A stretch of 64,000 bases of DNA. Origin: Rhabdophis nuchalis (lineage: Eukaryota > Chordata > Lepidosauria > Squamata > Natricidae). Positions 9,814 through 21,800 of this stretch are shown here, in pieces. Position 1 is the first letter of the stretch. Every line of letters starts with the position of its first letter. The stretch is taken from contig CM077644.1 of NCBI GenBank assembly GCA_039707465.1, forward strand, positions 185,677,462 through 185,741,461. Direction: 5' to 3'. The notes under the pieces were generated by a model. That model saw nothing but the letters and a program-made list of their open reading frames with translations, was not told the origin of the DNA and ran no database searches. Position numbers and translations under genes: made by a program.

Positions 9814-12800
9814 CTGAAATGGCAAAATAAATGTGAAACTATGTCAGAAATGACTTTTTGAAGAGAAGGGGAGACCAATTCAGCCATATGGGGACATCAA
9901 ACGCTCATAATGTCAGTGCAGGTAGCCTATCGCATCACACCTATGGCAGTATCCAACTGGTATCCTCCTATTGACAGGAAGCATCAATCAGGGTAATACA
10001 ACGGAATGGGGACCTTCAAATGCTAAGCATTCATGGACTAGTTTGGAAGAAGGCACAAGGCCTGCAGAGTTATATGGTATCATTGAAAAGAAGCATTGTT
10101 TATTCTGGTGATGAATACCTCTATAAGAAGGCTTCACAATGGCTATGACCATTATTAGTGTGAGACAAAATACAACTTATACTATATATTATACCCAGGT
10201 TCAACTAAACAAAGATGTGTAGAACTTATCTGCCCTTATATTTGGAAGTGGAAGGAGGCCGAGGGAAAAATGTATGAATGATCATAACAGATCAGAAAAA
10301 AAAAGTCTAACAAATTTAAGTTGTATAATGAGCAGATCATAATAACAAATATGGTACAGGGGCTTAACTTAAAAACAAACAAACAACAAATACAACAACA
10401 AATATAACACAAACTTGGAAAGATAATCTGTCTCAAAAGAATTATAATCTTTGAAAATGAACCTTGTGTTTAAATACTCTTGTATAGAACAACCTGTAGT
10501 TTAAAACAATTAATGCTTTTAAAACAACTCTTATGATTCTTTTGTACATTTGATAGGTTAGTTAATATGCATTCTAAACCAGAAACAGCATTACTGGATA
10601 GACAGGCTTTCAATGTTCAGTGCGCAGCCTAATTAAGGAATGTCCATTGTTTTAAATGGCCAAATGTTACTTTTACAAACTTAGACCACAAAACAGGCTT
10701 ATTTATGCATGCACTGGAGTTGGAAAAAGGCTGCACTGCAAAAAACTATTTGGAGATTTAACCAGAATTTGAAAATAGATTACAGTTAGAACAGTTCCAT
10801 GTAACAGTAATAATCATCTCTGGACATGGAAATTTTGTTTTGGAAGGCAAGATTTCGCAATAATTATTTTTTTTGTCAGTTTGGAAACTTTTTTTCAGTG
10901 GATGAGAAACAAGAATCTATTTAAAAAAACCTATAAAAAGCTCATAATTTAGAGTAACTAAATAAGAACACCGAAGCCATGCTAGATTAAAAATAGTCTA
11001 CTAATTGATTCATATGTAGGCAGACTCACACAAAGCCTTTGTGTAAGGCTATTGTTTGGTGTTTCTCAGAGTTTCTTTTTATATGACCCCATGATTTCAT
11101 GTGTGGGCTATTCCTGGTTTATGCAATTGGACAATTCCATGATCGACTTGGTTATGAATCCAGAGAGGATCACAGTCCTGTTTCTTCAAATATTTTAAGG
11201 GTAGTTACAGAATAAATTATGGAGCATGTTAAAAATATAAGCAATGTGATAACAATCTATATATTATATGCAAATGGAAAATATTGCCTGAAGAAATAAA
11301 TAAATAAATAAATGAATGTATCAAACATTTATTCTGTGTTGTTCAATCATTTATGAAAACCAAAACTTACCTGAACAAGAAGAGGCATCTCCACTTATAT
11401 TCTGAATCCAATCCCTAGAAACAATATATAGTGTGAGATACAATAAATTGTCTTATCCCATATGTACAGTATAACCTTACCACAAAACCATGAGAACTTC
11501 TTAAAGTTACACAAATACACCACTAATTATAGCTAATAATATTCAAATAAATATAGGGGGGAAGCATGTTTGCAGAAGGTTATGCTGGTTTTTGAAATCA
11601 GCTGCTACTTGCAACAAACAAATTCATGAAGGAAAAAAATAATTTGAAATGTTACTCATAATTTGTCTGTTATGGAGATATAGCAACATATATGATTGGA
11701 TGATATGATTCATTATGATTTATCAATGAAGAAAAATGGTGTGCTCCGCTTACTATTTTCAACCACCAGTCTTTGGTACTCTTAGCACACCTTCACAGAA
11801 AGGGGAGAACTTCCAACACATGGAAGAGTCATCATGCAACATGTGACATTAGGTAAGCAAACAGGAAAATATGTAATATTTTAAACTAATGTATGTGTGT
11901 ATAATCTGTTAACCCTGCAGATTAACAGATGTTAATCTGGAGGGTTTGATGAGGGGACAGAAGCAAATGGCCAAGGCAAAATAAGACCTGAGTGTCTAGG
12001 ATGGACAAAATGGCTGATACCTGCCATTTTCCTAACTTCCTTATTCTCCATTTATACTAGACACAAATGGGCAATCTCAATTTAAAGTAAGAAACTGTTT
12101 TTTTCCTCCTAAAAATATTGTAAACAATAATTATGTAGATAATATGCCTTGCAGTACTTCTATGAAATACAAATAAAGGTAAAAGTTCCAGTTGGTTTGG
12201 AAAGAATAGTAAGGCAGGTTAGTGTAGTCTAGAGTTGAAAACTTGGGAGATTGATCTAAGAGGTGTGTTCTGATCCATGCAACTTGTTCTCTTATAGCCT
12301 AAATTGCTTCTGCATGAAAATAAATATGTAAAAGGTCCAGAACACAACAGCCAAAACTGGGAGACAAAATAATAATTACAGTATTTAGATAGAAACAATA
12401 CTAATTTCCTTTTTCTCACTTCTTCCCTTCTTCTCTGATACAATTAAAGGTTGTATTTTTCATTTATGACAGTTTGCCATATCATCCAAACCTGGCAAAC
12501 TCTAATTAATCTTATTCAAAAGCGTGGTTTATAAAGCTGGCTTGTTTTCATAAAATATAGCTTAATTTAATTGCATATTAGAATTAAATTATGTTAAATT
12601 GCATATATTTTATGAAAATTACAACATCCCTATGAATCTTCAATTCATATTATTTTTTCTAGTTCTACAAACAAGATAAAGTTGAAATTTATATAGTTTT
12701 TTAAATTATGAGTAAGATCCACTGAAGTCAGCTGGACCTAGTTTTAAGTAAACATATACAGAATTATTTATTAAGTGTTCTGATCTCATTGTTCACTGAA

Positions 12801-15800
12801 AAGTTGTGGGTTTTTTTTCTTTTCTAAACTGTTATAAACAAAGTTTTTCAGATATCTTTTCCTCTTTCATCCCATCCCTACTACTTTCAGATTTCACTAA
12901 CTATCTACATTTTTAAAGTTCTTTTTCCAGAGCAGGCCAAAGGAATTAGAACAAGAAATACTTTCAAAAGAATAAAAATAATATAGGACTCTCAAGATGT
13001 TGTATTTTGTGCAATATGCATGCTTAGAACTGCTCACTGAATGACATTTTAGTAGTTGATTCACATAAACACATTAGATCTTCATTGTAATATATAATGT
13101 AGATGCATCTCAGTACTTTTACCTGTTATTCTCACTGTCTTTGAAGATATCACTGCAAAGGGATTTATGGGGATTCCAACCACAGTATGGATCTCTTGCC
13201 AGGACACAGTCCACACAGGTACTATATTTCTCACAAAATGCAACAGGTGACTGGACTACTCCTGTATTGGATCCTGCATAGAGGTATTGCTTTCCCTGCA
13301 GAAAATACCAAGGCAATCGGTAGAAGAGGGCATATTTCCATTCCCACCTCAAGCAAGAAGGAAGCTTCATAAAAGATTGAGCTACAGTATTTCTCAAAAG
13401 AAAATTGTGTTGTTGTGAACTATCAGCCTGCATAAGCCAAGCTATACAACCATTGTCAAAACTAACTATATTGGGCTGCTGTGGGACTAAGCTGCCTGAC
13501 AGAACTTCAGACTTCCAATTTGTACTAATTCCAAGGATCTTCACTTAATAAATTGTGCAGTTGTGTTTTTTTTTAACTGTGAACGGGAGGAGTAATAGAA
13601 ACATCAAACATCTTTTGGACAGAGTATAAGACAACTGTAAACCTTACTATATATTCCTACAGCTGTTGATGTTGCAACATTCTTTTCTCCATTAAAGAGA
13701 TGATTGGGATGTTAATATAAGTTCCCAGCCCTAATCTATTTAAAAGAGATAGCTAAAATAGCTTATCATTATTTTAAGATATGCACTGCTTGGTTTAAAA
13801 AGCAGGAAGTAGATAAACAATGGGAATGAGCTTGTAAAAAGCAGGATTCATCTATCATGCCTTCTAAACATCAATGTAGTTTTCTTATTAATGGCTTGGC
13901 TTGTTGCGTAACCTCAATCATAATGGTTTGTAAGTCAAAGATTATGACAGGGATGGATAGTCTTTTTCTGAGCTATAAATGCAACTATGATACCTTTGGT
14001 GACATGCTGGTCACAGATGGGGGCCAATTGTTTTTAGGTGCTGGGTAACCAACACACGCTTTCACTCTTAAGCCCATTCAACTTAATGTTTAAATTCAGT
14101 AACAAAATTGCCATGTTAGGAAGCTTGATTTTAAAGTGTTTTGGAACGTTTGTGGGTGAAGATGGAAATGGGAGGGGTGTGTCCTCATCTCTAGCATTAT
14201 TTTTTGAGAAATAAAATAGGTAACATTCATATTGCTGAAATTTGATGCTGAATTTCAAGTTGCCAACAATGGTTTGTTCAATGAAGTACGATAAACAAAT
14301 AGTGGCTCAGTAGTGTGAACTTGGTCATAGAAAACTGGATAATGTCAGATTATTTGTTATTTGTCTATCTAGCTCAGTAAATCTGTACCCGCTGACACTA
14401 GTTCTCCAAGCTATCAATAAATTAAAATACCTTAGACTTTTCGTTCTTCATGCAAATATAGGCTTATCTCTGAATGATCACATTCTTTCCTGCCTGTAGT
14501 CCCAAAATCAGGAAGCTATACAGTAGTTCTTCACTTAGGGCTACAATTGGGAAGGGATGTAGTTGTAAAGCATGACACACTTAACTGCACTGCAATTCCC
14601 AGGTGGATTACAAATAGGCTGGCAGGTGGAATCCATGGCTGTTGTTGGGTGGAAAAAGGTAAGGAAGTAGTAGAGGAGATGTGGTGTCAGCACAGCTGCT
14701 GCCACATGGGAAAGGATGTGTGAGTGACGGAAGTAGGTGAGGCACATGGGTAGCAGGTGCTATTGGGTGGGAGAAAATGCAAGAGTGGCTGGGGAGGCGT
14801 GGTATGGGTGCAGCAATGCTCAGGAAAGGTGTGCAGGTGGCTGGTGATGCAAAGCCCCAGCACAAAGGGGCAGGGGAAAGGTGCATGCGTGAGGAAGATT
14901 AAGCCAAGCAATTTGTGTCCTTCCCTGTCAGTTTCCTCATTGACTTTTCTGGTGGGAAGGTGGCAGGGAAGATCACAAATTGTGATAACATAATTATGGG
15001 ATGCTACAAGCATCATAGTGGGAGCCAGTTGTCAGGCACCACATAATTCCGAGTGTGCTGGGATGGCTGGGACATCAAAACCAGCCAAAACCACCACACG
15101 TAACTTTGGTCGCTGAATGAGTACTTGTTAACTGAAGACTATCTGTAGTCTCTAAAAGGCTGCACGAATAAAAACAATTACAATTTGATGCTTCCAGGCT
15201 GAAAGGGAGCATGTCAAGAGAGTCTATTTGGGTCTTTCGAGTCTTGGGACAGACTGACATCTACCCATCACCTGGGGAGCTGCACCTGTCTTGCAGCCTA
15301 ATAGACAACTGAGTTCCCAACAATCATCTCTCAATTCAGCAGCTGATTCCTCCCTCCCCCCATCCCCCCAAACCCCAATCTTTACATATTGCAAGCTTTG
15401 GTTTCCTCAGGCCTCTTCCCACCCCCCACCCCCCGCCCACCAGGATTATTACAATTTCCTTGACCTCACTCAGCCCTACCTTTTTTGAAGAAAGCAAGAG
15501 AGTCTGAATAGAATCAAAATTTGGGAAGAGCTGAATTTCTTCCATAATATGCATTCCATTTTCATAGCTGATTGCTTTGTGAAGAGCACCTTGATCTGAA
15601 ATGACAGAAGGCAATCTTTTTGGCAGCCGTGTAAAAATAAGCACACATTGACCATGCTTGGGAGCCTATAGATTCCTTCTTCACAAGGGATTTCAAAACC
15701 TTTTCGCTTTCTCTGCTTTTTCAACGTTTTGCATATTGCTTTTTACTATATAACTGCCTGCTTCAGCAGTTTTGCCTCTGATCCAATTTTGGCCTCAGCT

Positions 15801-18800
15801 TTTGTCTTCATTCTGTTGCTTTTAATCTTAGATAGGCTGCAGTGGTTTATGTATGCAACTCTTGAGAAGTAGAATGGATTATATAAGATACCCCACATCT
15901 CTATCAAATGGACATGCAACAATTTACGACCTCTCTTTTCCACAACTGTTAAATGAATCACCAGTTTGTAAGTCAGTGACATGGTCGTTAAATGAATCTA
16001 GGTTCAACATTGACTTCGCTTGTCAGAAGTTCGCGAAAGCTGATCACAGTGACCCTGCGACACTGCAACCGTCATAAATATGAGTCAGTTGCCAACCGTC
16101 TAAATCAGAGTTTCCCAAACTTGGCAACTTTAAGACTTGTGGTCTTCAACTCCCAGAATTCTCCAGCCAGCTCTGCTGGCTGGAGAATTCTGGGAGTTGA
16201 AGTCCACAAGTCTTAAAGTTGCCAAGTTTGGGAAACTCTGGTCTAAATGTTGATCACATGACCATGAGGATGATGCAGTGCTAATAAACGTGAAAAACAG
16301 TCATAAATCACTTTTTCCAGTACTGTTATAACTTTGAATGATCATTATTAAAGAGACTGTTGTGAGTTGAGGACTACCTGTAGTATTAGCAGCTACTGCA
16401 TTTCCCAGAAACACCCAGATAAAAATAAAATTTTATCCAGTGATAAAAAGTTGATAATGACACAAGCAGGACATTTCCTAATAATTCCCAGACTGAAAAA
16501 ATAATCTCTCTTTTACTTAATTGCTGAATTTCAGTTGAGGTCTTCAAAGACACGAAGGAAAACTTCTGAAGATGCATACAGGTTAAGTCCTTGACTTACG
16601 GCCACAATGGAGGCTGGAATTGTTGCAGTCATAAGTCAAGGCACCACCTGAGAGAACTTGATTTTACAACCATTTTTACGATGAGTAATCATGATCATTA
16701 AGCGAGTCACATGGTCATTAAGAGAACCATGTGTTTATTAATTGAATCCAGCACATCCAATGGGCATTTTTTGCTATTTTCCACTGAAAAATGCCATACA
16801 TTGTGGTTACACCAGTGATGGCGAACCTATGGCACGGATGGCACGGGTGCCACAGGTGGCACGCGGAGCCATTTCTGAGGGTACGCGAGGCGTTGCCCTG
16901 TCAGCTCCAGCGTGCTTGTGTGCGCTGGCCAGCTGATTTAGGCCTTCTTTTGAGGCCATTTTTTGCCCTCTGGAGGCTTCATTGAAGCTCCTGAAGCCTC
17001 TGGAGGTGGGGGGGGGGGGGAGGCTGTTTTCATCCTCCCCAGGCTCCTAGAAAGCCTCTGGAGCCTGGGGAGGGTGTAAAAAGCGTGCCAAAAGCAGGGG
17101 GTTGCACACATAGCGTTATGGGTGTGGCACATCCACGCACGACCCCCCCTGCGCTCCCCCCGCTTTTGGCACACACGCTTCAAGGTATTAATCATCATCT
17201 TTAAAGCGCTCCATGGCTCGGGACCTAGCTATTTGCGGGATCGGATCCTGCCTCATACATCCTCACGGCCGATCCGCTCCCACAGAGAGGGACTTCTCCG
17301 GGTGCCGTCCGCTAGACTTTGTCAGCGGGCGACGCCCAGGGGAAGGGCTCTCTCTGTGGCGGGCCCAGCCCTCTGGAATGACCTTCCCCCCGACATTAGA
17401 ACGACCACGGACCTCCGCTCCTTCCGTCTAAAATTAAAAACATATCTTTTCTGCTTGGCCGGCCTAGGGTAGTCTCTCTCTATGGGGTTTTAGTTGTTTA
17501 GGGGGAATTTTAGTCTAAAATGCACAGGTATGGTTTAATTTGTTTTTAAGATGTTGTATATTGATTGTATATTTATGGTTTTTTAGTCTCCCTGTGCACC
17601 GCTCCGAGTCCCTACGGGGAGAGGGAGCGGTCAAGAAATTAAATTATTATTATTATTATTATTAGCAATCAGTCTAAAAATTAAGCTGGTTCCTAGGTGC
17701 CTGAAATCCGATCACATGACCAAGAGCGCCATTGTAAGTAGCTTTTTAAAATTCCAAAGTAACTTTTAATGGTCATTAAACAACTAGTCCTAAGTCGTAA
17801 GAGGACTATGCAAGGAAGCACATTTTATTAATCCTGGGCCCACTTTTCTCCCACTTTAAGTATAACTGAAACTTACAACACTGGATTGGCTTATTCAACT
17901 TCACTGAAAAACCACCTCATCTTAATACAATGTGGTCTTGAAACCATGGAAAACTCACCTGTCCCGATAAACATGACATCATACAACGTGCCATTCAATG
18001 CACGGACTTGGTCCACCACAATCTGGGTATACTTCACATCACGCTTGATCAATCTGGGTCTGTCTCCTATCGGGGTCACAGAATCATCCATCAAAGGATG
18101 GTCTTTGACAAATTGTAAGGTTTTGTCAGGTAAGTTGAGTGTACTCCTGAAATTTTCTGCTTTGGCCTCCTTGTTTATACACTGTTCCATGAAAAATAAA
18201 CAAAAAGACACAATATGATTAATGAACACTTAAAAAAGAATAATACAGGCAGTCCTCAACTTACAACAGTTCATTTAGTGACAGTTCAAAGTTACAATGA
18301 CACTAAAAAGTGATTTAAGACAATTTTTCACACTTACGACTTTTGTAGCCTCCCTTTGGTCATGTGACTGAAATTCAGATACTTGGCAACTGGTTCATAT
18401 TTATGACCAATTGCTGTGGCCCAAGGTCTTGTGATCCCCTTTTGTGACCTTCTGACAAGCAAAGTCAGTGGGGAAGCCGGATTCACTTAACAACTGGTTA
18501 CTTACTTATCAACTGCAGTGATTCATTTAACAACTGTGGGCCAGAAAGGGGGCAAAATGGGAGCAAAACTCTCTTAACAAATGTCTCATTTAACAACAAG
18601 ACATTTTGGGCTCCATTGTGGTTGCACATTGATGACTGCCTGTACAATCTGTAAACTAAATATCTCTGTTGCAAAAATTATCTAGCTCAGTGATGGCGAA
18701 CCTTTTTTGGCTCGTGTGCCAAAAGCGGGGGGAGCACAGGGAAGTCGTGTGCGGGCGTGCCACGCCCATAATGCTTTGTGCATGACCAGCACTTTCCCCC

Positions 18801-21800
18801 CTCCCTCTTTTTGGAATGCTTTTTTCACATTCTCCAGGCTCCAGAGGCTTTATAGGAGCCTGGGGAGGGAGAAAAATAGCCTCAAAAGGCCGAAATCAGC
18901 TCGCCAGTGTCCACATGTGCACTGGCCAGTTGACAGGGCAACATTTTGCGTGCCCTGACAAATGGCTCCATGTGCCACCTGTGGCACACGTGCCATAGGT
19001 TCTCCATCACGGATCTAGCTGTATGAACTAATTTTGGTATTGGGCATCATAGACGGGCACTTGCACTGCACACTCATGCACACACCAAGCTGGCTGGCGG
19101 AGGTTGCGCAGTCACCACATGCTGGGCACGCAATGAGCCGGTTACGTTATTAAACGGCCATGGAATGCGGGCGGGCGGGCCAAACAAGCCGCCATCCTGG
19201 TAGTGGCCACTTCTCCCAGCTACTATTGGTATGACCGTACAGCCCAGAACACACAATTGAGGTGTATCTAACATTGAATAAAAACTATCCTTACAATTGC
19301 TTTTTTTAGAAATCAAGGTGAGGAAATAGTAACCAGTTTTCAGGTTATCCAGAACTTACTGCTCCAGGCCGTGGCTTAGGAACCTCTCCATTGTATCGCA
19401 ACCATTTTGTATGGGATTGTTCAACTGTGGTGCTTTGCATGTACTTTCCTTTGGCAAAAACATCTTCCACTGTAGAAATGTTATAGGCACATACTGCTGA
19501 GAGACCCACATTATTCCTTTAAAAAAAAAAACATGGAAACTTATTCAACTTTTTACATTCCTGTGGTAACAAATAGGCCTCTAAAACAAAAAGCTATTAC
19601 TTACAACTGAGGAGTAAAAACCCCATAAATCACTGGTTCTTTTAAATTTGAAGTCTTTAGGATAAAAATATCATTGACAATGTTGAAAAATAAATTTTTC
19701 TCTGGGACTGAACAAAACAATCGAGCTTTGAGGTAGGTAGTCCATTTTTTTTGTAAAGTTCGATGTCCTCCTTGGTCCCCCTTGAAAGAAAGAAAAAAGC
19801 ATTTTTATTGTCCAAGATCAGTATTTTTTTTAAAAAAAAAAACAGTTTTGCACTGTTAAAGCATCACTACATATAAAAATATGAAATTCGCCCAAGCCAC
19901 TTTTACATTTAAAGCGCTTACTTAAAAAGTGCCAAACACTGAGGAAAAGTTCCAACCTTAAAATATCCACATCCAAACTTAACTGGAAATGTTCTGACCA
20001 CAACATGGACATTTCTGCTACAATATGGAGATGCCAATGGTCTGTCTGGAGGTTAAAACAATTCTGGAGCATGTCTTTTCCAAAGTTTCAACATGATATT
20101 AATAGTCAGAATGGGAGATTTGAGAATTGAACACCACCATCACAACAAAACTTTTCAAATAAATGAGTAAGACCCTGTAGGCCAGGGGTCCCCAACCCCC
20201 AGGCTGCGGACCGGTGCCGGTCCGTGGCTTGATAGTAACCGGGCCGGATTGAGCGGCGGAGAGAGTAGCGCAACTCTTAGGAAAGTGTAGCAAACGCTCC
20301 GCTATCCTGGCAGCTGGCCGGGGCGCTTCCCAGGGGCAGGACGGGGGCAACATCCTGAATTGGGGGGGTTCAGGGCACCACCCGGCCCTGCGTGGGGGGA
20401 AGGGGCTGCCAGGCCCTCCTGCCTGGGACGCAGCCCGTCCTTCCTTGCCCCGGGCGAGGATTCATCGCCCGGGACCCCTGGCAGTTTTCCCGCCCGGTTG
20501 CACGTGACCGCCGAACGCATGTGACTTGACTCACCCGCTGGAGGCTCCCACCGGTCCGCGGAATTTCTTTTTACATGAAACCGGTCCCTGGTGCCAAAAA
20601 GGTTGGGGACCCCTGCCGTAGGCAGTCTCTGCTTACACATAATTATATATTAATAAACGCCATTCAGGGTCTCTACAATGTTAATGACTTGAGGGCTGCT
20701 GTGATAAATACAGCTTTTTCCCACACCCCAAACAACTTTGGAATTAGGAAGAATTGCATCTTCTCCTTGTGCAACTAAATTGATATCAAACTGGAAGGCA
20801 GTTGAAAATGTATGTTTCCCTCTGCCTTTGTGACACAGGAAGAATTGTGCTCTTGCACTGCGAAGTAACAGGAAGCCTCAACCTCCAAATAATGAATTTT
20901 AAGCCAGAGCTTCCCAAAGAGAAACGTTACACTGAAATAATTATAATTTAAAACATCCCTTGTCTCCAGCCTTTCCTGCGGCCACACTTAAAAAGTAGAC
21001 ATCTTTTCCTAAGTACCACCAGCAATGCAAAAGGATATGCATATTTTTATGCATGAATGTCAGGCATGAAATGCTCTAATCTTTGCTACTGGTTCGGAAG
21101 TGGGAGAACGCTTGCGCGTGGCACTTCTGCGCATGCACAGAGAATCCGTGATGATGTCTGGGTGGGTGGCCAGAGCCTCCTACCACCACCACTACCGGTT
21201 CGCCTGTACCGGGGCGAACCGGCAGAATACCATATCTGATGTATGTGTGTGCCTTCAATATATTGTTGACCTCCTGATGACTGCCTCAACTAGTCTCTGG
21301 AGTTTTCTTGGCAAGATTTCAAAAGTAGTTTGCAATTACCTCCTTCCTAGGGCTGAGAAAGAGCACTGGCAAAAGGTCACCCAGCTAGCTTTCATGCCTA
21401 AAGGGGGGGGGGGGGGGCTAGAATTCACAGCTTCCCAATTTCTAAGCCTGGTACCTTAATCACTACATCAAGCTTGCTCTCATATTTCCCTATCCCTTTC
21501 CATATTTAAAAAATGGGAATCCACATTATATATTAGTTGTGCTATCACTTCAAAGTAATGACAGGCTGTCAGTGGGCAGAGAACCATCATTGCCACACCA
21601 AAGTACATTTGGTGAAACTGCTGGGATTTCACAAATCTTGCAGGCTTCAATCAGTTTGAATTGCTTAATTACATGTTGCAAACTAAATGCGCAGCCTAAT
21701 ATGTTACAAACTCCTGCACCCTTCCGCCCACAATAAAAGTACAAGGTGACAAGAGCATTAAATGTTCTTGAGGGGAAAATCACATTGTTTCATGGTAAAA

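Larger units (their letters stand above)
16579..17810. mobile_element. Mariner-type MITE host of a nested SPIN and L2 stack
   Basis: The left end CAGGTTAAGTCCTTGAC is preceded by TA (16577-16578), and the right end is ...CGTAAGAGGACTATG. The body stops at about 16812 at a SPIN-like element and resumes near 17690 (GATCACATGACCAAGAG). The interruption holds a SPIN copy and an L2 3' end. Confidence 0.68.

Noticed and set aside
13296..13544. Upstream extension of SEMA4D exon 12
   Set aside because: The frame stays open by chance beyond the TTCTGCAG acceptor. Exon 11 joins in phase at 13295 and the family protein has no extra segment there.
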